A DNA stretch of 64,000 nt from the NCBI GenBank assembly GCA_018268595.1, contig JAFDWH010000017.1, positions 62,001-126,000 on the forward strand. The letters run 5' to 3'. The DNA comes from Actinomycetota bacterium (GTDB lineage Bacteria; Actinomycetota; Thermoleophilia; Solirubrobacterales; Solirubrobacteraceae). The notes beneath the pieces are model-generated. The model worked only from the letters and a program-made list of their open reading frames with translations. It searched no databases and was not told the origin of the DNA. The position numbers were made by a program, and so were the translations under genes. Each line of letters starts with the position of its first letter. Position 1 is the first letter of the stretch. This document shows positions 9,341 to 18,298 of the stretch, piece by piece.

Positions 9341-10702
9341 TCAGACCGCGACGCGCGCCGGCGAAGCGGCCGGCGCCAGGCGCGTCACGCGCACGCGACC
9401 GCCGTCGCGCGGCGTGTACGTCACGAAGCGGCGCTTGACCGGCTCGGACGCCGCGTCGGTCGTCTCGAGCTCCGCGCGCCGCAGCACCGTCTCCAGCACG
9501 ATCCGCATCTCGTAGAGCGCGAAGCTCGCGCCGAGGCAGCGGCGGATCCCGCCGCCAAACGGCAGCCACTCGTACGTGCCCGGCGCGTCCTCGCCGAGGA
9601 AGCGCTCGGGGCGGAACGCGTACGGCTCCGGGTAGACGTCCGCGCGGCGGTGGATCAGGTAGATCGAGGGGGAGACGTGCACGCCCGCCGGCAGCTCCAT
9701 CCCGCCGATCCGCAGCGGGCGCTGGAGCTGGCGGATCACGCCCGGCACGACCGGCCGCAGCCGCAGCGCCTCCTTGATCGTCGCGTCGAGGTAGTCCGTG
9801 CCCTCGCCGCTCTCGACCTCCTCGCGCAGCCGCGTCAGCACGCGCGGCGTGCGCACGAGCCGCTCGACCGTCCACGCGAGCGCGGTCGCGGTCGTCTCGT
9901 GGCCCGCCAGCAGCAGCGTCATCAGCTCGTCGCGCAGCTCCGCGTCGGTCAGCGCGTTGCCGTCCTCGTCGCGCGCGGCGAGCAGCAGCGAGAGGATGTC
10001 GTCGCGCGGCTCGGCGTCCGCGCGCCGCGCCGCGATCTGCTCGTGGATCAGCGCGTCGACCGGCGCCATCAGCGCGTACACGCGTCCCCACGGGCTGCGC
10101 GGCTTCGCGTTCGCCGAGCTGGTGAACTGGAGCGACAGCAGCCGCAGCGGCTGGTCGGTCGAGTTCAGCAGCCGCTTCATCGGCTCCGCCAGCCGCTCCA
10201 CGTCCGCCCGCTCCTGCACGCCGAAGACGGTCCGCAGGATGATCTCGAGCGTGATCGCCTGCATCGTCGGGTGCACGGCGAAGGCGCGTCCGACCGGCCA
10301 GCGCGCGACGTGGCGCTCGGCCACCTCGCGCATCGTCTCGCCGTAGGCGCGCATCCGCTCACCGTGGAACGGCGGCAGCATCAGGCGCCGCTGGCGCAGG
10401 TGCTCGGGCCCGTCCAGCAGCAGCACCGAGCGCGCGCCGAGGATCGGCTTCAGGACGACATTGCCGGCGCCGGCGTAGAGGTCGTCGGCGCTGCCCTGGA
10501 AGACCTCCTTCGCGATCGCCGGGTCGCCCGCGATCACGACCGTGCGGCCGGTGTTGAGGCGGATCGTGAAGACCGGGCCGTAGCGGTCGCGGCAGGCCTC
10601 GAGGAAGTGCGGCCCGCGCAGCAGGAAGCGCATCGCGACGAGCGCGCTCGGCCCGGTCGGGCCGGGCGGGAGCCGGCTGAGGTCGATCTCGGACGCCGCC
10701 AT
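9341..10702 (-). CDS. Cytochrome P450
   Basis: The 453-residue protein carries every P450 landmark: the I-helix AGHET motif (266-270), the K-helix ExxR (Glu311, Arg314), a PERF motif near residue 365-368 and the heme loop FGGGIRRCLG with the thiolate Cys389. It looks like a soluble bacterial class that needs separate ferredoxin and reductase partners, none of which is adjacent. The start ATG at 10702 gives the usual LPPGPTGP proline-rich N terminus. The substrate is unknown. Confidence 0.93.
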   Translation of the reverse strand: MAASEIDLSRLPPGPTGPSALVAMRFLLRGPHFLEACRDRYGPVFTIRLNTGRTVVIAGDPAIAKEVFQGSADDLYAGAGNVVLKPILGARSVLLLDGPEHLRQRRLMLPPFHGERMRAYGETMREVAERHVARWPVGRAFAVHPTMQAITLEIILRTVFGVQERADVERLAEPMKRLLNSTDQPLRLLSLQFTSSANAKPRSPWGRVYALMAPVDALIHEQIAARRADAEPRDDILSLLLAARDEDGNALTDAELRDELMTLLLAGHETTATALAWTVERLVRTPRVLTRLREEVESGEGTDYLDATIKEALRLRPVVPGVIRQLQRPLRIGGMELPAGVHVSPSIYLIHRRADVYPEPYAFRPERFLGEDAPGTYEWLPFGGGIRRCLGASFALYEMRIVLETVLRRAELETTDAASEPVKRRFVTYTPRDGGRVRVTRLAPAASPARVAV

Positions 10703-10747
10703 CGCACCGGAAACGCTAGCGCTCGCCGGGCGGGTAGGCTCCGCACC

Positions 10748-11329
10748 GTGTCGAGCGGCGCGCCAGCGGCCGGCTTCCCCGCCGCGATCTACCGGCCGGA
10801 GGCGCCGCGCCGCGTCGTGCTGCTGCCGGGCGCGCGCTACCCGACGCGCGCGCCGCTGCTGTGGTTCGCGCGCGAGGTCGCGGTCGCGCGCGGCTTCGGC
10901 GTGCTGGAGCTGCTCGACGAGCCGCCGGCGGGGGAGGACCCGTTCGCGTGGGTGCGCGACCGCGCGACGCGGGCGCTGGACCACGCGCCGCCGTCCGAGC
11001 TGGAGGTGGTGATCGGCAAGTCGCTCTCCAGCGACGTCGCGGACCTCGCCGCCGACCGCGGGCTCCCCGCGATCTGGCTGACGCCGCTGCTCGACCGCGC
11101 GGGGATCGTCGCGGCGCTCGCGCGCACGGCGCGCCCGACGCTGCTCGTCGGCTCGACCGCCGACCCGACGTGGAGCGCGGACGCGATCCCCGACAACGTC
11201 ATGCTCGACCGCCTCCAGCTCGACGGCCTCGACCACGGCCTTCAGCAGCCCGGCGACCCGCAGGCGTCGCTCACGGCGCTGAAGCGGGTCGTCAAGCGGA
11301 TCGACCGCTTCCTCGGCGCGCTGCGCTGA
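10748..11329 (+). CDS. Small alpha/beta-hydrolase-like protein
   Basis: The 193-residue protein starts with GTG, 45 bases from the divergent P450. It has a VVLLPGARYPTRAPLLWF segment, IGKSLSSDVADLAAD around residue 91-105 in the place of a nucleophile elbow (GxSxx-like) and a C-terminal GLDHGLQ with a candidate catalytic histidine. This fits a compact alpha/beta-hydrolase fold without a lid. Its substrate and partners are unknown. Confidence 0.6.
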   Translation: MSSGAPAAGFPAAIYRPEAPRRVVLLPGARYPTRAPLLWFAREVAVARGFGVLELLDEPPAGEDPFAWVRDRATRALDHAPPSELEVVIGKSLSSDVADLAADRGLPAIWLTPLLDRAGIVAALARTARPTLLVGSTADPTWSADAIPDNVMLDRLQLDGLDHGLQQPGDPQASLTALKRVVKRIDRFLGALR

Positions 11330-11392
11330 GCTTTTCGGCTGCGCTTAGGCGCGCTTGGGCGGCCTTTCAGGGTCGGCGCGCACGATGCGTCC

Positions 11393-12466
11393 ATGCACGC
11401 ACCCAGAGCCCTCCTGACGCTCGGCGCCGCGGCCCTGCTCGGCGCCGCCGGCGGCGCCGCGGTCGTCGCAGTCGCCGGCACCGGCAGCCACACGACGACC
11501 ACGACGATCGAAGCGAGCCCCGCGCCGCGCGTCCCCGTCGCCGCCGGCCGCGGCGGCGCGCTCGACGCGACGCAGGTCTACGCGCGCGCCAAGGGCTCCG
11601 TCGCCTTCATCTCGGCGCAGACGGCGCAGGGCGGCGCGTCCGGCTCCGGCTTCGTCGTCTCGAAGGACGGGCTCGTCGTCACGAACGCGCACGTCGTCAA
11701 CGGCGCGAGCGCGGTCACCGTCAAGCTCGGCGACGGCGCGACCCACCAGGCCATGGTCGTGGGGCGCGACGAGTCGACCGACCTCGCGCTGCTGCGCGTG
11801 CAGGGCGCCGGCGGGACGCGCTTCGCGCCGCTGCCGTTCGCCGACTCAGGCCGCCTGCAGGTCGGCGACGCGACCTACGCGATCGGCAGCCCGTTCGGGC
11901 TGCAGGAGAGCCTCACGAGCGGCGTCGTGTCCGCGCTCGACCGCCAGATCGACGCGCCCAACGGCTTCACGATCGCGCACGTGATCCAGACCGACGCGCC
12001 GATCAACCCGGGCAACTCCGGCGGCCCGCTGCTCGACGACCACGGGCGCGTGATCGGCGTCAACTCGCAGATCCTCAACGGCGGCAGCTCCTCGCAGGGC
12101 GGCAACGTCGGGATCGGCTTCGCGATCCCGTCCGACACCGTCAGCGCGATCGTCGCGCAGCTCGCGGCGACCGGCCACGTCGCGCACGCGTGGCTCGGCG
12201 TCCAGCTCGCGCCGGCCGAGAGCGGCAGCGGCGCGCAGGTCGCCGGCCTCGCGTCCGGCAGCCCGGCCGCGGCCGCGGGGCTGCGCGCCGGCGACACGAT
12301 CGTCGCGCTCGACGGCACGCGCGTCGACGGCGCCGGCGCGCTCGCCGCGGCGGTCGCCGCGCACAAGCCCGGCGATCGCGTGCGCCTGACGGTCGCGCAG
12401 GGCGGCGCCCAGCGGACGCTGACCGTCACGCTCGGCACCCAGCCCCAGCAGCCGACCGCGAACTGA
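11393..12466 (+). CDS. HtrA/DegP-type serine protease with PDZ domain
   Basis: The 357-residue protein has an N-terminal signal anchor (residues 6-29), a trypsin-like domain with catalytic His100 (TNAHVV), Asp130 (DESTDLALL) and Ser209 (PGNSGGP), and one C-terminal PDZ domain (about 262-350) with the ligand loop AWLGVQL. HtrA proteins handle misfolded proteins outside the membrane. The gene stands alone between a hydrolase and a GroES-like gene, a loose protein-quality neighbourhood. Confidence 0.92.
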   Translation: MHAPRALLTLGAAALLGAAGGAAVVAVAGTGSHTTTTTIEASPAPRVPVAAGRGGALDATQVYARAKGSVAFISAQTAQGGASGSGFVVSKDGLVVTNAHVVNGASAVTVKLGDGATHQAMVVGRDESTDLALLRVQGAGGTRFAPLPFADSGRLQVGDATYAIGSPFGLQESLTSGVVSALDRQIDAPNGFTIAHVIQTDAPINPGNSGGPLLDDHGRVIGVNSQILNGGSSSQGGNVGIGFAIPSDTVSAIVAQLAATGHVAHAWLGVQLAPAESGSGAQVAGLASGSPAAAAGLRAGDTIVALDGTRVDGAGALAAAVAAHKPGDRVRLTVAQGGAQRTLTVTLGTQPQQPTAN

Positions 12467-12519
12467 CGCCCGCGCGCGGGGTCCGCGCCGCCGGTGCGGC
12501 GCCGTATCCTTCGCGCGCC

Positions 12520-12837
12520 ATGCGCCACGAGCTGCGTCCCCTCTTCGACCGCGTCGTGATCAAGGAGCTCGAGCCCGACCGCGTGCGCGAGTCCGGGCTC
12601 GTCGTCCCGCCCGGCACGAACGAGCCGCCGCCGCAGCACGGGATCGTGCTGGCGGTCGGCGAGGGGCTCGACTGGTGGGGGCACGTGGGCGTGAGAATGC
12701 CCGTGCGGCCGGGCGACCACGTCGTCTTCCCGGCCTCCGCCGGCGCGTGGGTCGAGGTCGACGAGGAGCGCCTGCTCGTGTGCCGCGTCGGCGAGCTGCT
12801 CGGCGTCCTCGCCGACGTGCCGGATGAGCGCGCCTGA
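12520..12837 (+). CDS. GroES-family co-chaperonin (lone paralogue)
   Basis: The 105-residue protein has the GroES fold signature: LRPLFDRVVIKELEPDRV at the N terminus, then ESGLVVPPG, a mobile-loop-length insert, GDHVVFPASAG and a C-terminal EERLLVCRVGELLGVL. No groEL gene is next to it, so it is probably a second copy rather than the main groES. It overlaps the next gene, a TauE-type transporter, by 14 bases, which suggests co-translation. Confidence 0.75.
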   Translation: MRHELRPLFDRVVIKELEPDRVRESGLVVPPGTNEPPPQHGIVLAVGEGLDWWGHVGVRMPVRPGDHVVFPASAGAWVEVDEERLLVCRVGELLGVLADVPDERA

Positions 12838-13582
12838 CGCGCTGCTCGTGGTCGTCGCCGGCGTGTGGGCCGGCGCGATCAACACGCTCGTCGGCTCGGG
12901 CTCGCTCGTCACCTTCCCGGTGCTGTTGGCGGTCGGCTTCCCGCCGCTGACGGCGAACGTCTCGAACAACGTCGGGCTCGTGCCGGGCAGTGTGTCCGGC
13001 GCGTACGGCTTCCGCCGCGAGCTGCGCGGCCAGCGCGCGCGGCTGCTGCGCTTCGCGCCCGCCTCGCTGCTCGGCGGGCTCGCCGGCGCGGTGCTGCTGC
13101 TGGTGCTGCCGGCGTCCGCGTTCGAGGCGATCGTGCCGGTGTTCGTGGCGCTCGGGGTCGTGCTCGTGATCGTGCAGCCGCGCGTCAACCGCTGGCTCGC
13201 GCGCCGCCGCGCCGCCGACGCGCACGGCCACGGCGGCGCGCCGGCGCTGCTCGCGACGTGGCTGACGGGCGTCTACGGCGGCTACTTCGGCGCCGCGCAG
13301 GGCGTCCTGCTGCTGGCGATCCTCGGGATCGCGATCGACGACGACCTGCACCGCGTCAACGCGCTCAAGGTCGTGCTGGCGGGGCTCGTGAACTTCGTCG
13401 CGGCGGTCGTGTTCGCGCTCGCTGCGCACGTCGCGTGGGAGGCCGTCGCGCTGATCGCGGTCGGCTCGGCGATCGGCGGCCAGCTCGGCGCGCGCGTCGG
13501 CCGGCGCCTGCCGGCGCCGGCGCTGCGGGCGGTGATCGTGGTCGTGGGGCTCGCGGCGATCGCGAAGCTGCTGCTCGACTGA
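12824..13582 (+). CDS. TauE/SafE-family sulfite/organic-anion exporter
   Basis: The 252-residue membrane protein has a repeated arrangement of hydrophobic segments with the paired motifs GAINTLVGSGSLVTFPVLL (residues 16-34) and GVYGGYFGAAQGVLLLAIL (about residues 147-165), typical of the TauE/SafE family. Members move sulfite, sulfonates or other small anions across the inner membrane. It starts inside the GroES-like gene. The transported ion cannot be deduced. Confidence 0.85.
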   Translation: MSAPDALLVVVAGVWAGAINTLVGSGSLVTFPVLLAVGFPPLTANVSNNVGLVPGSVSGAYGFRRELRGQRARLLRFAPASLLGGLAGAVLLLVLPASAFEAIVPVFVALGVVLVIVQPRVNRWLARRRAADAHGHGGAPALLATWLTGVYGGYFGAAQGVLLLAILGIAIDDDLHRVNALKVVLAGLVNFVAAVVFALAAHVAWEAVALIAVGSAIGGQLGARVGRRLPAPALRAVIVVVGLAAIAKLLLD

Positions 13583-13593
13583 GCGCGGGAGGG

Positions 13594-13887
13594 CTACTGC
13601 GGCGGCTGCTCGCTGAGCATGAAGCCGACGCGGGTGCCCTCGATCTGCGCGTCGAGCAGCTTGTCGTCCAGCAGTGGGACGGCGTCCGCCTCGACGAACA
13701 CGCGCGCGCCCGACTCCGAGACGACCTGGTCGGTCTCCGCCGGCGTCTCGGCGACGGACACCTCCAGCGTGCTGGCGTCTCCCGCTGAGGGCGCGGTCGC
13801 GATCCGCAGGCCGGCGCCCTCGGGCAGCTCGGGCGCGGCGACGATGCCGCGGATCGCCTCCGCGGCGGTGTCGGTGATGGTGAGCAC
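13594..13887 (-). CDS. IscA/HesB-like protein lacking cysteines
   Basis: The 97-residue protein resembles the A-type iron-sulfur carrier fold: LTITDTAAEAIRGI at the N terminus, GAGLRIA, and a C-terminal DAQIEGTRVGFML segment. Normal IscA has three conserved cysteines; this one has none, so it cannot bind a cluster the usual way. Cysteine-free relatives are known in actinobacteria without a clear role. The GTG start at 13887 has a strong GGAAGGAG site. It lies 11 bases from the end of the convergent TauE gene. Confidence 0.65.
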   Translation of the reverse strand: MLTITDTAAEAIRGIVAAPELPEGAGLRIATAPSAGDASTLEVSVAETPAETDQVVSESGARVFVEADAVPLLDDKLLDAQIEGTRVGFMLSEQPPQ

Positions 13888-13952
13888 GGGTGCTCCTTCC
13901 GGTCGCTTGCGTCGCCCCCTGCCCACCGACGCGCCGGCGGAAACCCCGCGCG

Positions 13953-15467
13953 TCAGCGGGCGGGCGGGGCGGGCGAGATCCAGTTCAGCGAGCGCTCGAC
14001 CGCCTCGCGCCAGCGCGCGTAGCGGCGCGCGACCTCGTCGGGGTCCATGCGCGGCTCCCAGCGGCGCCCGGCGCGCCAGTTGGCGCGCACGTCCGCGGGC
14101 GAGGACCACACGCCGGTCGCGAGCCCGGCCGCGTAGGCGGCGCCGAGCGCGGTCGTCTCGCTGACCTGCGGGCGGATCGCCGGCACGCCCAGCACGTCGG
14201 CCTGGAACTGCATCAGCAGCTCGTCGACGGTCATGCCGCCGTCGACCTTCAGCTCCTCGCACGCGATGCCAGCCGCGCCGCGCACCGCGTCGAGCACCTC
14301 GCGCGTCTGCCACGCGGTCGCCTCCAGCACCGCGCGCGCGATGTGCGCCTTCGTCGTGTAGGCGGTGAGGCCGACGATCGCGCCGCGCGCGTCCGCGCGC
14401 CAGCGCGGCGCGAACAGGCCGCTGAAGGCCGGCACGACGTACACGTCGCCGGTGTCGGGGACCGACGCGGCGAGCGCCTCGACCTCGTCCGCGCTGCCGA
14501 TCACGCCGAGCTGGTCGCGCAGCCACCGCACCGCCGCGCCGGCGACCGCGATCGAGCCCTCCAGCGCATACGCCGGCGGCGCCTCGCCGAGGCGGTAGGC
14601 GACCGTCGTCAGCAGCTCGCGCGAGGCGACCGGCTCCGCGCCCGTGTTGACGAGCAGGAAGCAGCCGGTCCCGTAGGTGTTCTTCGCCTCGCCCGGCTCG
14701 AAGCAGGCCTGCCCGAACAGCGCGGCCTGCTGGTCGCCCAGCACGCCGGCGATCGGCACGCCGTCGAGCGCGGTCCCGGCGCGCAGCTCACCGTAGACCT
14801 CGGAGGAGGAGCGGATCTGCGGCAGCAGCGCGCGCGGCACGCCGATCAGGTCGAGCGCCTGCGGTGACCAGTCGAGCGTGCGCAGGTCCATCAGCAGCGT
14901 GCGGCTCGCGTTCGTCACGTCGGTCACGTGCACGCCGCCGTCCGGGCCCCCGGTCAGCTGCCAGATCAGCCAGCTGTCGATCGTGCCGAAGCACAGCTCG
15001 CCGGCCTCCGCGCGCGCCCGCAGCGCCGGGTCGGCGTCGAGCAGCCAGCGCACCTTCGGGCCGGAGAAGTAGGTCGAGAGGGGGAGGCCGGTCGTCGCGC
15101 GCAGCCGGTCGGCGTCGCCGTCCGCCAGCTGCGCGACGAGCTCCGCCGTGCGCACGTCCTGCCACACGATCGCGTTCGCGACCGGCGCGCCGCTCGCGCG
15201 CTCCCACACGACCGTCGTCTCGCGCTGGTTCGTGATCCCGACCGCGGCCACGTCCGCGGCCGACGCGCCGGCCGCCGCGACCGCCTCGTCGATCACGGCG
15301 CGCACGTTCGCGACGAGCGTCAGCGGGTCGTGCTCGACCCAGCCGGACTGCGGGTGCAGCTGCGCGTGCTCGCGCTGCGCCGCCCCGGCGACCGCCCCGT
15401 CGCGGTCGAACAGCAGGCAGCGGCTCGACGACGTCCCCTGGTCGATTGCAGCCACGTAACGCGACAA
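13953..15467 (-). CDS. glpK: Glycerol kinase
   Basis: The 504-residue protein is a FGGY-family glycerol kinase that makes glycerol-3-phosphate. It shows [11 protein letters not shown] at the N terminus (phosphate 1 motif), [53 protein letters not shown] and [18 protein letters not shown]. The start is the TTG at 15467, eight bases after AGGAG; no ATG fits the conserved N terminus. It is divergent from glpD with only 38 bases between start codons, and the two enzymes act in sequence. Confidence 0.95.
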   Translation of the reverse strand: MSRYVAAIDQGTSSSRCLLFDRDGAVAGAAQREHAQLHPQSGWVEHDPLTLVANVRAVIDEAVAAAGASAADVAAVGITNQRETTVVWERASGAPVANAIVWQDVRTAELVAQLADGDADRLRATTGLPLSTYFSGPKVRWLLDADPALRARAEAGELCFGTIDSWLIWQLTGGPDGGVHVTDVTNASRTLLMDLRTLDWSPQALDLIGVPRALLPQIRSSSEVYGELRAGTALDGVPIAGVLGDQQAALFGQACFEPGEAKNTYGTGCFLLVNTGAEPVASRELLTTVAYRLGEAPPAYALEGSIAVAGAAVRWLRDQLGVIGSADEVEALAASVPDTGDVYVVPAFSGLFAPRWRADARGAIVGLTAYTTKAHIARAVLEATAWQTREVLDAVRGAAGIACEELKVDGGMTVDELLMQFQADVLGVPAIRPQVSETTALGAAYAAGLATGVWSSPADVRANWRAGRRWEPRMDPDEVARRYARWREAVERSLNWISPAPPAR

Positions 15468-15505
15468 CGTCCACGCTCCTCCTACGATTGGAGGGCGGGA
15501 GACTA
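15468..15505. promoter_or_regulatory. 38-bp divergent glpK-glpD control region
   Basis: The start codons of glpK and glpD are separated by only 38 bases, and both ribosome sites (AGGAG on the minus strand, GGAGGGCGGGAG on the plus strand) lie in this gap. There is no room for two full promoters between the genes, so the promoters should reach into the opposing coding sequences and may overlap each other. Confidence 0.5.
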
Positions 15506-17176
15506 ATGCGCGCACCCCTGCCACCACGCACCTTCGAGCGACCGTTCGACCTGATCGTCGTCGGCGCCGGCATCAACGGCGCCGGCATCGCGCGCGACGC
15601 GACGCTGCGCGGCCTGTCGGTGCTGCTGGTCGACAAGGGCGACGTCGGCGCCGGCACGACGAGCCGCTCGACGCGGCTCGTGCACGGCGGGCTGCGCTAC
15701 CTGGAGCACTTCGAGGTGCCGCTCGTGCGCGAGTCGCTGCGCGAGCGCGAGACGCTGCTGCACATCGCGCCGCACCTCGTGCACCCGCTGTCGTTCCTGC
15801 TGCCGATCTACGAGGAGCACAAGCGGCGGCCGGCGCTGATCCGCATGGGGATGATGGCCTACGACGCGCTGTCGCTCGACAAGTCGATGGAGCGCCACCG
15901 CATGCTGAGCCGCGACGAGGCGCTGCGGCGCGAGCCGGGCCTGCGCGCCGAGGGGCTGCGCGGCGCCGCCGCCTACTACGACGCGCAGGCGGCCTACCCG
16001 GAGCGGCTCGCGTTGGAGAACGCGCTCGACGCACGCCGCCTCGGCGCCGTCGTGCTGCCGTACATGCGCGTGACGGCCGTCGAGCGCGCGCACGACCGCG
16101 TGATCGGCGTGGCGCTGCACGACGAGCTGCACGAGCGCGACTACCGCGCGCGCGGCGCGCTCGTCGTCAACGCGTCCGGCCCGTGGGTCGACGCCGTGCT
16201 GGCCGGCGTGGCGGCGCGCGAGCGCCCGCTGATCGGCGGCACGAAGGGCAGCCACCTCGTCGTCGAGCCGTTCCCCGGCGCGCCGCGCGAGGCTGTCTAC
16301 GCCGAGGCGGCCGGGGACGGGCGGCCGTACTTCGTGGTGCCGTGGAACGGGCTGTACCTGATCGGCACGACCGACACGCGCTACGACGGCGACCTCGATG
16401 ACGTCGTCGCGACCGACGAGGAGATCGCCTACCTGATCGAGGAGACCAACCGCCTGATCCCCGGCGCCGAGCTGACCGCGGAGCGCGTGCTCTACACGTA
16501 CGCAGGCGTGCGGCCGCTGCCGGCGCCTGGCGTCGGCGCGAAGGAGAAGGAGCGCGACGAGGCCACGATCACGCGCAGCCACGTCGTGCACGACCACGCT
16601 GGCAGAGACGTGCCCGAGGGCGAGCGCGTCGAGGGGCTGGTGTCGATCGTCGGCGGCAAGATCACGACGTACCGCCGCCTCGCGCAGGAGACCGTCGACC
16701 TCGCCGTGCGCAAGCTCGGCCGCAAGGCCGACAAGTGCCGCACACACCAGCTCCCGCTGCCGGGCGGGACCGCCTACCCGTTCGACGGCTTCCGCGAGCG
16801 CTTCCGCGTCACCAGCGGGCTGGCGCCCGAGACGGCCGACCGGCTGCTGCGCATCTACGGCACGCGTGCGGCCGAGGCGCTCGACTTCGCCGACGGCGCG
16901 CCCGCGCTGCGCGAGCCGTTCGACCCGGACAGCGGCGCGATCGGCGCGGAGGTCGTGTTCGCGCTGCGCACCGAGCTGGCCGAGACGCTCGCCGACGTCG
17001 TGCAGCGCCGCACGCTCGTCGGCTACGGCGCGCACGCCGGGCTCGAGGCGGTCGACGCGGCGGCCGAGCTGGCGGTCCGCCACGCCGGCTGGAGCGACGA
17101 ACGCGCCGCGCGCGAGGCGGCCGACTTCCGCGCGCAGGCGGAGGCGACGCTGCGCCCGCGCGCGGCCGTGCGGTAG
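15506..17176 (+). CDS. glpD: Glycerol-3-phosphate dehydrogenase (FAD)
   Basis: The 556-residue flavoprotein oxidises glycerol-3-phosphate to dihydroxyacetone phosphate at the membrane. It has the dinucleotide motif [58 protein letters not shown] and [17 protein letters not shown], all GlpD/GlpA hallmarks, followed by a C-terminal DAO-C domain. The ATG at 15506 has a strong GGAGGGCGGGAG site. Divergent glpK supplies its substrate. Confidence 0.95.
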   Translation: MRAPLPPRTFERPFDLIVVGAGINGAGIARDATLRGLSVLLVDKGDVGAGTTSRSTRLVHGGLRYLEHFEVPLVRESLRERETLLHIAPHLVHPLSFLLPIYEEHKRRPALIRMGMMAYDALSLDKSMERHRMLSRDEALRREPGLRAEGLRGAAAYYDAQAAYPERLALENALDARRLGAVVLPYMRVTAVERAHDRVIGVALHDELHERDYRARGALVVNASGPWVDAVLAGVAARERPLIGGTKGSHLVVEPFPGAPREAVYAEAAGDGRPYFVVPWNGLYLIGTTDTRYDGDLDDVVATDEEIAYLIEETNRLIPGAELTAERVLYTYAGVRPLPAPGVGAKEKERDEATITRSHVVHDHAGRDVPEGERVEGLVSIVGGKITTYRRLAQETVDLAVRKLGRKADKCRTHQLPLPGGTAYPFDGFRERFRVTSGLAPETADRLLRIYGTRAAEALDFADGAPALREPFDPDSGAIGAEVVFALRTELAETLADVVQRRTLVGYGAHAGLEAVDAAAELAVRHAGWSDERAAREAADFRAQAEATLRPRAAVR

Positions 17177-17184
17177 CGGCGCCG

Positions 17185-17790
17185 CTACGCCGCCGCGTGC
17201 GCGGGCTGCCCGTTGCGGTCGGCGGCGGCCGGCGTGTCCGCGTGCGCGTCGTCGAGCGGCGGCGCCTGCTGCGGCTCGGCCTCGGCCGTGGCGCCCCGCT
17301 CGGCGAGGCGTCTGCCGGCCTCGACCGCGAGCGCCGAGCCGGCGAGCGCGCCGGCCAGCTGCGCGACGGCCCAGCCGTCGCCCCACTGCTCGCGCCCGCG
17401 CGCGGCGTCGAGCGACCAGCGGCCGGGGCCGGCCGCCGTGATCGCGAACGCGGCGGCCATCAGCACGAGGTTGTACTCGGCCCCGCCGTCGCTGTTCCAG
17501 AGGCCGTTTCTCTTGTGCACGAGCCGGATCGCCGCCGCCATCGTGCTCGACGTCAGCAGCGCGCCGAGCGGCGTCAGGAAGCCGGTCGCGAGCAGCGCGC
17601 CGCCGCCGGCCTCGGCGAGCGCGGCCGCCGTCGCATGGGCTCTGCCCGGTCGCAGCCCGAGCTTGCTCTGGAAGAAGCCGCCGGTGCCGTCGAGCCCGTG
17701 CCCGCCGAACCAGCCGAACAGCTTCTGCGTGCCGTGCCCGGCGAACAGTCCGCCGACCGTCACGCGCAGGATCGTCATTCCAAGGCGCAT
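17185..17790 (-). CDS. DoxX family membrane protein
   Basis: The 201-residue protein has four hydrophobic segments and the DoxX start pattern TILRVTVGGLFAGHGTQKLFGWFGG, followed by LAEAGGGALLATGFLTPLGALL and AEYNLVLMAAAFAITAAGPGRWSLD. DoxX proteins are small membrane proteins linked to redox or thiosulfate metabolism and stress. The C-terminal 40 residues are charged and not conserved-looking. Its start overlaps the upstream small gene by 16 bases. Confidence 0.85.
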   Translation of the reverse strand: MRLGMTILRVTVGGLFAGHGTQKLFGWFGGHGLDGTGGFFQSKLGLRPGRAHATAAALAEAGGGALLATGFLTPLGALLTSSTMAAAIRLVHKRNGLWNSDGGAEYNLVLMAAAFAITAAGPGRWSLDAARGREQWGDGWAVAQLAGALAGSALAVEAGRRLAERGATAEAEPQQAPPLDDAHADTPAAADRNGQPAHAAA

Positions 17791-17984
17791 TGGATCCCTG
17801 CCTCCGTGGGTTGCGTCGGCACGCCCAACGGCGCGCCCTCGCCCTCACGGTTCGCGGGGATCGTGCTGTCCAAACCGGGCAGGTCGGCGGGCGACCCGTC
17901 GTCGAGCAGCAGCTCGCGCAGGTAGCTCGCGATCAGCGCGTCGGCGGCGCGGCCATGGCGGGTCGGCGGGTCGCGTCGCATCAT
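17775..17984 (-). CDS. Small hypothetical protein upstream of doxX
   Basis: The 69-residue product starts at MMRRDPPTR after a GGAGAGG ribosome site and contains a short acidic helix (IASYLRELLLDDGSPADLPGLD). I do not recognise it. The 16-base overlap with the DoxX start supports translation as a coupled pair. A longer reading frame from 18086 is possible but has no ribosome site. Confidence 0.5.
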   Translation of the reverse strand: MMRRDPPTRHGRAADALIASYLRELLLDDGSPADLPGLDSTIPANREGEGAPLGVPTQPTEAGIQCALE

Positions 17985-18298
17985 GGTCCTCTCCGTCGGT
18001 AAGCAGTCGCGTTCGCCGCGCGGGTGCAGCGGCACACGGGTGTTTAGCCGCCGGGGAGTACGGCGAAACCGTCCGGGTTCGCGCACCGACCGGGCGGTCG
18101 CGTGCGCGGTCCGGCCGACCCGCAGGGCGCCGCCTGTCGCGACGATTCAGGCGCGGCGTCGCCTGGCGGCCTTCGCGCGCGCGATGCCGATCGCGCATCG
18201 GCGTCATGCAGGCGCGGTCACCCACCAACTGCGCAACTTCTCACCGCGCGCTCGTTGAATCACACGTCGCACCCCTCAACGACCGGGAGGCAATTCAG
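17985..18298. other. Divergent intergenic region
   Basis: This 314-base gap separates the doxX pair (minus strand) from the secreted beta-propeller gene (plus strand). It must hold both promoters. I see only a good ribosome site (GGGAGG, eight bases before the ATG at 18299) and no recognisable operator, hairpin or small RNA. Confidence 0.4.
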
